Part shown: positions 1 to 6,286 of the stretch, in pieces
How positions within the stretch are numbered: the stretch's first letter is position 1
Layout: each line of letters begins with the position of its first letter
DNA from: an uncultured Burkholderiales bacterium
GTDB taxonomy: Bacteria > Pseudomonadota > Gammaproteobacteria > Burkholderiales > Burkholderiaceae_C
NCBI GenBank assembly: GCA_903926695.1
Contig: CAIYKK010000234.1
Coordinates: 1 to 7,066, forward strand
Direction: 5' to 3'
DNA length: 7,066 nucleotides
Notes under the pieces: model-generated
What the model was told of the DNA's origin: nothing
Database searches by the model: none
The model's input: only the letters and a program-made list of their open reading frames with translations
Program-made: the position numbers and the translations under genes

Positions 1-539
1 GGCCCGGCCTGCATCAGGTTGAGCATTTGAACCGGGCAGCCGGTTTGAACGCAGTGGCTTGACAGGCGCGCCACGGCATCGGGCGTCACGGTGCAATCGG
101 CGTCCACCACCATCACCACGTCCGGCGGGTCAGCCCGCAAGGCATCGACCCCGAACGCGAGCGCGTAGCCCTTGCCGCGCAGTTCAGCGTTGTGGCGCTC
201 GATCACGGTGGCGCCCGCGTCGCGTGCCAGCTGGGCGGTATCGTCGCTGCAATTGTCGGCCACCACCACCAGACGGTCGCCGGGGCGCATCTGGGGCAAC
301 AGGCAGGCGATGGTGGGCAGGACGTTGTGGGATTCGTTGTGCGCCGGAACCAGAACGGCCACCCGCACATCACTGTGGATGCGGTTTGGATGTGAGTTTG
401 GCAGCGCCGCAATGCCAGCGCGTTTGCCTGCCGCCAAGGTCAATATCAACATTGCCGCTGCGGGCAGCGCCAGCAGCACGGCCAGGGCAACGAGCAAAAC
501 CGTGCCTAACACACGCGTTCCAGGAGCTGCCGATGGCAC
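1..539 (-). CDS. Membrane-anchored family 2 glycosyltransferase (partial, C-terminus off left edge)
   Basis: About 179 codons are visible. After a short N-terminus comes one strongly hydrophobic segment at about residues 10-36 (VLGTVLLVALAVLL, then LPAAAMLILTL), probably a membrane anchor. A GT-A fold follows with the family 2 hallmarks: VAVLVPAHNES, then VVVADNCSDDT for nucleotide binding, LRGKGYAL, and VMVVDADC, whose DAD (positions 104-96) is the metal-binding DxD. It should transfer a sugar from a nucleotide donor to a lipid-linked or polymer acceptor at the inner membrane. The exact sugar cannot be read. The gene is divergent from the co-polymerase gene. The start is uncertain: an in-frame TAA lies at 551-549 and no ATG precedes the hydrophobic segment, so GTG at 539 is used; GTG at 512 is an alternative. 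A better-looking ATG start at 559 lies in another frame (see the frameshift finding). The family call is firm; the N-terminus is not. Confidence 0.85.
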   Translation of the reverse strand, partial: MPSAAPGTRVLGTVLLVALAVLLALPAAAMLILTLAAGKRAGIAALPNSHPNRIHSDVRVAVLVPAHNESHNVLPTIACLLPQMRPGDRLVVVADNCSDDTAQLARDAGATVIERHNAELRGKGYALAFGVDALRADPPDVVMVVDADCTVTPDAVARLSSHCVQTGCPVQMLNLMQAG

Positions 540-625
540 AGTTCTGCATTAGTTTTCATGGTGGATCAGGGTGTAATTGGCGGCAACTTTAAAGCAATTT
601 TTGCGTTTCATGATTGAAAAATCCA
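540..625. promoter_or_regulatory. Divergent intergenic region between GT2 and co-polymerase genes
   Basis: This 86-bp gap separates two genes read in opposite directions, so it should hold the promoter for each. It is visibly more AT-rich than the surrounding coding DNA. I could not find a convincing sigma-70 promoter on either strand. The best minus-strand guess is TTGCTT (597-592) with TACACC (575-570), 16 bp apart, a poor match. An inverted repeat TTTCA-TGAT-TGAAA lies at 606-619, just before the co-polymerase ATG, and could be an operator or chance. Neither flanking gene has a clear Shine-Dalgarno sequence here. The regulatory role rests on the gene layout rather than on a recognised site. 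Confidence 0.4.
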
Positions 626-2773
626 ATGGAAAACAACCCTCCCAAAGGCCGGGGCCTGCATCCGGCCCTGAGCTTGCGGCGCCATGGCCGCACCAGCTTC
701 TGGGTGGCCTTGGCGGTGCTGCTGCTGGGTTTGCCCATGATCTGGATGAAGGGAAAAAGCCAGTACATGACCGAGGCGGTGTTTCAGGTAGCGCCCAGTT
801 ATCAGAAAAACCTGTCGGCAGACAAGGAGCTGGAGCTTCAGTCAAATTCCCAATACCGGGAGTTTGTCAATCACCTGTCGCGCTCCTTGCTGCGTTATGA
901 CGTGCTTGAAGATGCGCTGGCGCGGCTCAGGCGCGCAGGCATCGAGCCGCGCCTTCCGGCGGAAAACGACCGCAAATGCATTGAGCGTCTGCAGCGCGCC
1001 ATTTATGTCCTTCCGGTGGCCGATACCTACATGGTCAAGGTCGGACTCAGGTCGGAAGACCGCAAACATCTGGACGACATCGTCAACGCCGTCATGGAGG
1101 CTTTTCTCGAAAATACCCGCAAAGAGCAGATTTACGGCTCTGACGAGCGCGGCCTCACGCTCCAGGAGCGCACCAAGGCCGTGCGCGCCGAAGTCAGCGC
1201 CTTCGAGCAGCAGCGCGCCGTGCTGGCGGGCCGGCTGGGATTGACCACTTTTGGCGAAAACACCGCCAACCCTTACGACACCATTCTGGCGCAGGCGCGT
1301 GAAAAGCTGCTGCTGGCTTCGATTGAACGCAGCCACGCCCAGGCGACGCTGGACGCCTTCACGTCCCACCAGGAAACCCCGGCGTCAGCGGGCCGCTCGG
1401 TGCTTGAAATGCGCCTGCAAGACAGCGGCTTGCAGGCACTGCGCAACGAGGTCATCAAGCGTTCGGAAGAACTCAGCCGCATCATGGCGGGCGTGGAAAA
1501 CCGCCATCCCGCGCACGACCCCGCCGCTGCCGAGCAGGCCGAGATCAACAACCGGCTCAAATCCAGCGAAGCCGCCTTTGAAAAAAACGCCCAGCAAAAT
1601 ATCCGCTCCCGGCTGATGGCGTCCCTCATGGAGACCCGCCAGGTCGAAAAGGAATTGCTCGAACGTGTACACAGCCTGGAAAGTCAGGTCACCACCTATG
1701 CCATCGACTTTCGCTCGGCCATGCGTATCAGTGGCGATATCCGCAAGCGCGAAGTGGAGCTTGAAGACATGCGGATCCGCCTGAACTATCTGATCACCGA
1801 GCGCAATGCCCTCGGGTTTGTCCGGCTGATCACCCCTGCGCTGCCTGCCGACACGCCGCAAGGCATCGGAAAGGCCAAGCTGCTGGCCGGCTTGCTGCTG
1901 GTCAGCGTGGCACTGGTGTTCCTGCTGCCGCTGGTGTTTGACATGCTGGACCGGCGCATCCTTGCCGTGGGCGATGCTGAACGCGCTCTGGGCATCCGTT
2001 CGGCGGCGTGGTGGGTCGAGATCAATGATGAGTCTTCCAGAATCCTGGCGCATGACCAGTCGCGCCGGTTTGCCTCAACACTGCTGCGCAACAAAGCCAG
2101 AGGCGCACGCGGTGCTTTTGCCTTCAGCTCGGTGAAAGTCGGCGGCGGCGCGACGATGCTGGTGATGGACGTGGCCAGCACCCTCAAACAACTGGGCAGC
2201 CGTGCGCTGATCGTCGATGCCAACTCGCTCAGTCCTGGCTCGCTGATGACCAATACCGGCCCCGGACTGACGGACCTGCTGGACGGGCAGGCAGCGCCGG
2301 ACAATGTCATTTCACAGCAGGCGCACCTGGGCCAGATGCTTAGCGTGGTGCCGTTCGGGCAGGCGGCTGATCGCGGCATCCAGCGGCTCGACATCTTGCG
2401 CGATGCCATTGCCCAGTGGTGCCTCGATTACGACCTGGTGCTGCTGGCCCTTCCGCCCATTCTGCCCAGCGCCGACGCTGAATTGCTCATTGATGCCATC
2501 GGGCAGGTGTTTCTGGTGGTGGAAGCCAACGCCGCGACCAAAGGCGAAGTCGCCAGCGTTCGCGCCCAACTGGAAAAAATGGCCCCTGACGCGCTGGGCT
2601 TGCTGGTGAACAAGGTTCCGATGGAAATCGGCGGCGACGCGCTCAAGGCGCAAATCGTGGAAAACATCACCGGAGGGCGTTTTAAAACCTTCATGAGCCT
2701 GTCTTCCCTCGGGCTGCGGCTTGAAATCCTGAAACTGCGCTGGTCACAAATGCGGTTTTGGTTCAGGCGCTGA
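626..2773 (+). CDS. Wzc/GumC-type polysaccharide co-polymerase with degenerate BY-kinase domain
   Basis: A 715-aa inner-membrane protein of the PCP2a layout, about the usual length for Wzc. TM1 is at about residues 24-41. It is followed by a Wzz-type periplasmic domain and a long Glu/Arg/Gln-rich helical region (about 170-395), probably coiled coil. A proline-rich stretch (P404, P407, P411) leads into TM2 (about 419-438), as in chain-length determinants. The cytoplasmic part (about 470-700) has the BY-kinase fold order, but its motifs are broken. The Walker A equivalent is GGGAT (506-510), with Ala509 where the lysine belongs. Walker A' is IVDAN (Asp531, Asn533). Walker B is YDLVLLALPP, with Ala608 where the aspartate belongs. 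There is no tyrosine after residue 602, so the usual C-terminal Tyr cluster is missing. It probably sets chain length and couples polymerisation to export without kinase activity of its own. ATG 626 was chosen over in-frame TTG 614; neither has a good ribosome binding site. Confidence 0.9.
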   Translation: MENNPPKGRGLHPALSLRRHGRTSFWVALAVLLLGLPMIWMKGKSQYMTEAVFQVAPSYQKNLSADKELELQSNSQYREFVNHLSRSLLRYDVLEDALARLRRAGIEPRLPAENDRKCIERLQRAIYVLPVADTYMVKVGLRSEDRKHLDDIVNAVMEAFLENTRKEQIYGSDERGLTLQERTKAVRAEVSAFEQQRAVLAGRLGLTTFGENTANPYDTILAQAREKLLLASIERSHAQATLDAFTSHQETPASAGRSVLEMRLQDSGLQALRNEVIKRSEELSRIMAGVENRHPAHDPAAAEQAEINNRLKSSEAAFEKNAQQNIRSRLMASLMETRQVEKELLERVHSLESQVTTYAIDFRSAMRISGDIRKREVELEDMRIRLNYLITERNALGFVRLITPALPADTPQGIGKAKLLAGLLLVSVALVFLLPLVFDMLDRRILAVGDAERALGIRSAAWWVEINDESSRILAHDQSRRFASTLLRNKARGARGAFAFSSVKVGGGATMLVMDVASTLKQLGSRALIVDANSLSPGSLMTNTGPGLTDLLDGQAAPDNVISQQAHLGQMLSVVPFGQAADRGIQRLDILRDAIAQWCLDYDLVLLALPPILPSADAELLIDAIGQVFLVVEANAATKGEVASVRAQLEKMAPDALGLLVNKVPMEIGGDALKAQIVENITGGRFKTFMSLSSLGLRLEILKLRWSQMRFWFRR
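2763..2773. other. Tail-to-tail overlap of two convergent genes
   Basis: The co-polymerase stop (TGA, 2771-2773) lies inside the last codons of the minus-strand GT4, and the GT4 stop (TGA, read from 2765-2763) lies inside the co-polymerase reading frame. There is no intergenic space and I see no GC hairpin with a T-run on either side. Any transcription terminator must be inside a coding region, or transcripts run into each other as antisense RNA. Confidence 0.85.
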
Positions 2774-3842
2774 GTCCAGCGCGTCCATCAAGCGCGTCGA
2801 TCAAGCGGCGCGTTGCGTCGCCCCACGAATAAGCCTGCGCGGTGGCATAGGCCCGGTCTGAATATTGCTGCCACTGCGCCTCGGGCTGGGTACACAGTTG
2901 AACAATGGCGCTGGCCATGCCGGACGGCGACTCCTTCGGCACCAGCACGCCGCCGCCGCCCGCCATCAGGTCTTGGGCAGCGCCGATGGGCACGGCAATG
3001 ACCGGGGTTCGGCAGGCCATCGCCTCCAGCATGGGAAGCCCGAAACTGTCCAGCCGCGAGCCAAACAGCCAGGCGTCGCATTCGCTGTAGCGCTCACGCA
3101 AGGTGTGCTGCGCTGGCCGATGGGTGAAGACCGCCCTTTCGGGCAGGGGCAGTTCGGCCATAGGCTGGTCCACGCCGAAGGCGATGACGCGCAATCCGGG
3201 AAGCTGCTGCCGGGCCAGGGCGCAGGCCGCAATGCAAATGTCGGCACCTTTGATGGCCGCTGTGGCATAGACAAACCCGACCACGGGCACCGCATTGCGC
3301 CTGCGCGGCGGCGCATTGAACTGTTTAAGGTCCACGGCGTTGGGAATGACGGTGATGTCCAGCGGCCCCAGCGCCGCTTCGAGCGTGCTTTTCAGGTCGC
3401 GGGAAATGGCGATTTTGAGATTGGGCAGCTTGAGCGCCGCCTGCACGCGTGCGGCGTAATGCGCGCCCAGCCAGATCTCGTAGCCCTGAATCAGATGGAC
3501 CTTGCGGCCCTTGCTGGCCGGAAAGCGGTCCATCCATACCGCCGTTTCCCACCAGGTGGCGACGATCACGTCTGCATCGGGCACGTCGGAGGCCGTGATG
3601 GGACCGGCGCGTCGCATCACTTGGTGCGGTACGCCGGACTGGGCCACATGCCCCAAGGCAGGCGGCTCGCTGCGCTGGCGGCTGGCGATAGTTTGCAGGC
3701 GTTGCCGCCAGCCCGGCGCATCGGGCGCGCAGGTGACTACCAGAACATCGTGGCCCAGTGCCTGAAGCTCACGCGCATAAACGGCCACCACGCGGGTGCC
3801 GCCGGTCAGGTTGTCGCAGGGAAGCAAGAAGGTGATGCGCAT
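2763..3842 (-). CDS. Family 4 glycosyltransferase (GT-B fold)
   Basis: 359 aa, a normal length for GT4. The N-terminal Rossmann domain opens MRITFLLPCDNLTGGTRVV, with the glycine-rich loop of acceptor-side GT-B domains. Later landmarks are IPNAVD (166-171), GFVYATAAIKGAD (189-201, with Lys198 at the usual phosphate-binding place) and DSFGLPMLEAMA (265-276). The last is the EX7E motif, but the first Glu is Asp265; Glu273 is kept. No membrane segment is seen, so it likely works in the cytoplasm or peripherally at the membrane, adding one sugar to the lipid-linked repeat unit. Donor and linkage cannot be deduced. It is the last gene of the minus-strand operon, starting 18 bp after the flippase stop, and its 3' end overlaps the convergent co-polymerase gene by 11 bp. 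A 13-bp tandem repeat encodes part of its C-terminal tail. Confidence 0.88.
   Translation of the reverse strand: MRITFLLPCDNLTGGTRVVAVYARELQALGHDVLVVTCAPDAPGWRQRLQTIASRQRSEPPALGHVAQSGVPHQVMRRAGPITASDVPDADVIVATWWETAVWMDRFPASKGRKVHLIQGYEIWLGAHYAARVQAALKLPNLKIAISRDLKSTLEAALGPLDITVIPNAVDLKQFNAPPRRRNAVPVVGFVYATAAIKGADICIAACALARQQLPGLRVIAFGVDQPMAELPLPERAVFTHRPAQHTLRERYSECDAWLFGSRLDSFGLPMLEAMACRTPVIAVPIGAAQDLMAGGGGVLVPKESPSGMASAIVQLCTQPEAQWQQYSDRAYATAQAYSWGDATRRLIDALDGRAGLSA
2781..2806. repeat. 13-bp direct tandem repeat in GT4 3' end
   Basis: Two adjacent 13-bp units, GCGTCCATCAAGC (2781-2793) and GCGTCGATCAAGC (2794-2806), differ at one base. They sit in the last 15 or so codons of the GT4 gene, encoding part of RRLIDALDGRA. 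As 13 is not a multiple of three, the two copies are read in different frames, so a copy gain or loss would change the C-terminus and the stop position. Confidence 0.7.
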
Positions 3843-3860
3843 GGTGTTTGTCTGCAGCGG

Positions 3861-5258
3861 TTAGAGGGGCAGCAGGTGCCGCAGGGCGAGGTCGATCAGC
3901 CAGCCCGCCAAAAGTCCCAAGGCCAAGGCCAGCGGCCAGACGGCCTCGGAGCGCCAGTTCAAAAGACCCTGCCGGTATTTGAAAGCCAGAGCCACAGGCC
4001 AGCCCGCGAACTGGCTGGCCACAACCGCCAGCACTGCGCCGCGCTCGCCGCCCCACGCATAAGCGGCGGGAATGGCCAGCGCCAGGCTGGTGGCGCGCAA
4101 GGCGTTGCTCGCCGTGACCCAGGCGGGCTGACTGCGGGCAAACATCATTTGCTCAAGAATCTGGTAGCGGATGGCCAGCAGGCCCAAACTCAGCGTTTGA
4201 AGCATCCATCCGGCGCTGGCATAGCGGCTGTCATACAGCAAATGCACGGCCCAGCTGCCCGCCATAAATGCCGTGCCCGCCACAAAGCCCAGCAGCACAT
4301 CGGCCAGTTGCTGCACACGCACATAAACCCGCGCCGCCTGCTCTGCGCTGGTGCGCAGCGCTTCGCTCAGGCTGGGAAAAATCAGGTGCGCGTTGAGGCT
4401 GCCGATCAGCCCGGTGATCGCGGCCAGCAGCAAGGCGGCAATTGAAAACACGCCAAATGACGCGGCGGGCAGCGTCGCGCCCAGCAGCAGTTTTTCGCCA
4501 TGCGCGGCGGCAAAGCCAATCAGCGACGACAGGAAAATCCATTTGCCAAAGCCGACGATTTCGCGGGCGCAGGCACCATCCCAGCAGGGGCGCACCGGCG
4601 CGCCGGGCAGCAGGGTGTGGCTCAGCAGGGTTCGGGCGGCGGTGGCCGTGAGCGTGCCCGCCACCAGACTCCAGACCGAATGGGTCAACAATGCCAGCGC
4701 CACCGTGACCAGCATGCCCGCCAGCTGCGACAGCAGCTCCAGCCGTGTGAGCAGCCCGGCGCGCAAATCCCGCTGCGCCGTGGCCAGGTGCATGGACTCG
4801 GCCCCCTGCAGCAGCGCGCACAGGCAGAAAGTGGCCATCATCCACGGCAGGCTGGGGTGCGTATAAACCGTGCCCGGCGCAAAAAATCCCCGCTCAGCGC
4901 CCCAGCCCATGCCCAGCGACAGCGCCAGCACCACGCCGGCCAGCAGCACGGCGCGCCCGAGTTGCACGCTCAGGGCGGTGCCGAGAAAACGGGCCTCGCG
5001 CCCGTGCGGGCTGGTCACCACGCTTTGCCAGACGCCCAGGTCGGAAAACATCACCAGCGCGAAATACAGCGTCTGCACCGCAGCGACGAGTCCAAAGGCT
5101 TGCGGCATCAGCAGCCGCGTCAGGATCAAGCTGCTGGTCAGCCGCAGCGCCTGCGAGGCCAGATTGCTGCCCAGCAGCCACAGACCGGCACGCAGCATGC
5201 GCGAGCGCAGGCTGGACGCAGCGCTGGAAGAGGCGGGCGATGGCTGGCTGGCGTTCAT
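3861..5258 (-). CDS. Wzx-type oligosaccharide flippase (MOP/PST superfamily)
   Basis: 465 aa, the usual length for the family, and hydrophobic along most of its length, with roughly 12-14 predicted membrane segments. The N-terminal part is characteristic of polysaccharide-export flippases: a basic stretch (LRSRMLRAG, 17-25), then GLWLLGSNLASQALRL (25-40), LTRLLMPQAFGL (46-57) and FSDLGVWQSVV (71-81). It should flip undecaprenyl-linked repeat units from the cytoplasmic to the periplasmic face of the inner membrane. It lies in the middle of the operon, 25 bp after the GT2 stop and 18 bp before the downstream GT4. The first 20 or so residues are Ser/Ala-rich; Met21 is an alternative start, and no strong ribosome binding site separates the two. 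A different polyprenyl-glycan substrate, such as a teichuronic-like or O-antigen unit, cannot be excluded, but the flippase family is clear. Confidence 0.9.
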   Translation of the reverse strand: MNASQPSPASSSAASSLRSRMLRAGLWLLGSNLASQALRLTSSLILTRLLMPQAFGLVAAVQTLYFALVMFSDLGVWQSVVTSPHGREARFLGTALSVQLGRAVLLAGVVLALSLGMGWGAERGFFAPGTVYTHPSLPWMMATFCLCALLQGAESMHLATAQRDLRAGLLTRLELLSQLAGMLVTVALALLTHSVWSLVAGTLTATAARTLLSHTLLPGAPVRPCWDGACAREIVGFGKWIFLSSLIGFAAAHGEKLLLGATLPAASFGVFSIAALLLAAITGLIGSLNAHLIFPSLSEALRTSAEQAARVYVRVQQLADVLLGFVAGTAFMAGSWAVHLLYDSRYASAGWMLQTLSLGLLAIRYQILEQMMFARSQPAWVTASNALRATSLALAIPAAYAWGGERGAVLAVVASQFAGWPVALAFKYRQGLLNWRSEAVWPLALALGLLAGWLIDLALRHLLPL

Positions 5259-5283
5259 GCGGCTCTGGGCGCGCCCGAGGGTT

Positions 5284-6279
5284 TCACCACGGGCGCGGCG
5301 GGCTTGCCGTCCCGGCGCGGGTGTCTTTCCAGGCCTGGCGCAGCTGGGCGCAATGGGTGGACAGGTCAGCCGCCTTGCCGGTGAGTCCGCGCAGCGCGGC
5401 GCGCCACTGGCGCAAGCGGCTCCAGCCGGATTCGATCAACAAAAGCCCCGCCGCCCCGACTGCGCCGTGGTGTTTGCGGTAATAAAGCAGCGCACTGCGC
5501 ATGCGCCAGCTTTCCAGCTGCGAGCCGGTGCGCGAGACGCGGGCATTTTCAACCGTCTTGGCCGATGCGCCGCCGACATGCATGGCCTTGAGCTGCGGCC
5601 AGTACTGCACGCTCAAGCCGCTGGCGCGAAGGCGCTGGCACAAATCGACTTCCTCGTAATACATAAAAAAACGCTCGTCAAAACCCTGCAGCCGCCTAAA
5701 CACCTCGGACGGAATAAACACAAAAGCGCCCGGAATCCAGTCCACCACAGCGTCATCGTCAGGGTTTGCCCAGCGCCGGTCTAGCCGCGCAAAAAACCGA
5801 CTGGCCGGGTAGCGCGCCGCCAGACCCGACAAGGTGAACAGCTCGTCGCGCAGCCGTGGAAACATACGCGCCGAGGGTTGGCGGCTGCCATCGGTTCCCA
5901 GCAATTCGCCGCCGCCCAGTCCGACTTGCGGGTGCGCGTCCATGAGCGCCAGGCCGGAACGCAGCGCACCGGCCTCGGGAAAGGCGTCGGGGTTGAGCAG
6001 CAGCAAATGCCGACCTTGCGCCTGCCGGGCCGCCAGGTTGTTGCCAGCGGCGAAACCGAGGTTTTGCGCGCTCGCCACCAGCCGGACCCAGGGGTAATTT
6101 TGGCGCACCAGTTCAGCGGTGCCGTCGCGCGAGGCGTTGTCCAGCAGCAGCACTTCTGCCCGCAACTGCGCCGCTTCGCACTGCATTTCGACGTTCAGGT
6201 GGTCGAGCAGGCGGCCAATCAGGTCAGCCGAGTTGTAAGTGACGATGAGAATCGACAGGTCCAGGGGCGAGGCAGTCAT
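5284..6279 (-). CDS. Family 2 glycosyltransferase, WbbL/rhamnosyltransferase-like
   Basis: 331 aa. The GT-A domain starts at once: LSILIVTYNSADLI (8-21), VLLLDNASRDGT (43-54) with the nucleotide-binding Asp, QNLGFAAGNNLA (72-83), and LLLLNPDAF (92-100), where NPD takes the DxD place. Then come WIPGAFVFI (181-189) and FDERFFMYYEEVDLC (200-214), with the likely catalytic acidic pair, and HVGGASAK (234-241). This motif set is that of the GT2 group that includes dTDP-rhamnosyltransferases such as WbbL, so rhamnose transfer to the lipid-linked repeat unit is plausible but not proven. ATG 6279 was chosen over a possible GTG/ATG extension to 6351 because it lies 7 bp after the stop of the upstream GT4 and opens directly into the conserved fold; the extension would overlap that gene by 65 bp. 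The C-terminal tail (about 285-331) is basic, perhaps for membrane contact. Confidence 0.88.
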   Translation of the reverse strand: MTASPLDLSILIVTYNSADLIGRLLDHLNVEMQCEAAQLRAEVLLLDNASRDGTAELVRQNYPWVRLVASAQNLGFAAGNNLAARQAQGRHLLLLNPDAFPEAGALRSGLALMDAHPQVGLGGGELLGTDGSRQPSARMFPRLRDELFTLSGLAARYPASRFFARLDRRWANPDDDAVVDWIPGAFVFIPSEVFRRLQGFDERFFMYYEEVDLCQRLRASGLSVQYWPQLKAMHVGGASAKTVENARVSRTGSQLESWRMRSALLYYRKHHGAVGAAGLLLIESGWSRLRQWRAALRGLTGKAADLSTHCAQLRQAWKDTRAGTASPPRPW

Positions 6280-6286
6280 GGGTTTA

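Noticed and set aside
570..597. Possible minus-strand sigma-70 promoter TTGCTT / TACACC
   Set aside because: Only about half of the consensus bases of the -10 box match and the spacing is 16 bp, so it is not strong enough for its own entry; it is mentioned under the intergenic region.
577..900. Plus-strand frame starting before the co-polymerase gene
   Set aside because: It is out of frame with the co-polymerase, which has clear Wzz and kinase-like features over the same DNA; the overlapping frame is Gly/Ala/Pro-rich noise.
842..2694. Several minus-strand open frames (65-222 codons) opposite the co-polymerase gene
   Set aside because: All are antisense to a convincing 715-aa protein and show no family motif; they reflect third-position GC bias.
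2865..4445. A 526-codon open frame on the plus strand
   Set aside because: It lies antisense to the GT4 and flippase genes. Its translation is low-complexity (Gln, Ala, Gly, Arg, His) with no domain, and both minus-strand genes have clear family motifs. GC-rich DNA often gives such shadows.
4500..5784. Two long plus-strand frames (4500-5384 and 4870-5784)
   Set aside because: They are antisense to the flippase and GT2 genes, with Arg/Gln/Ala/Pro-rich translations and no recognisable motifs.
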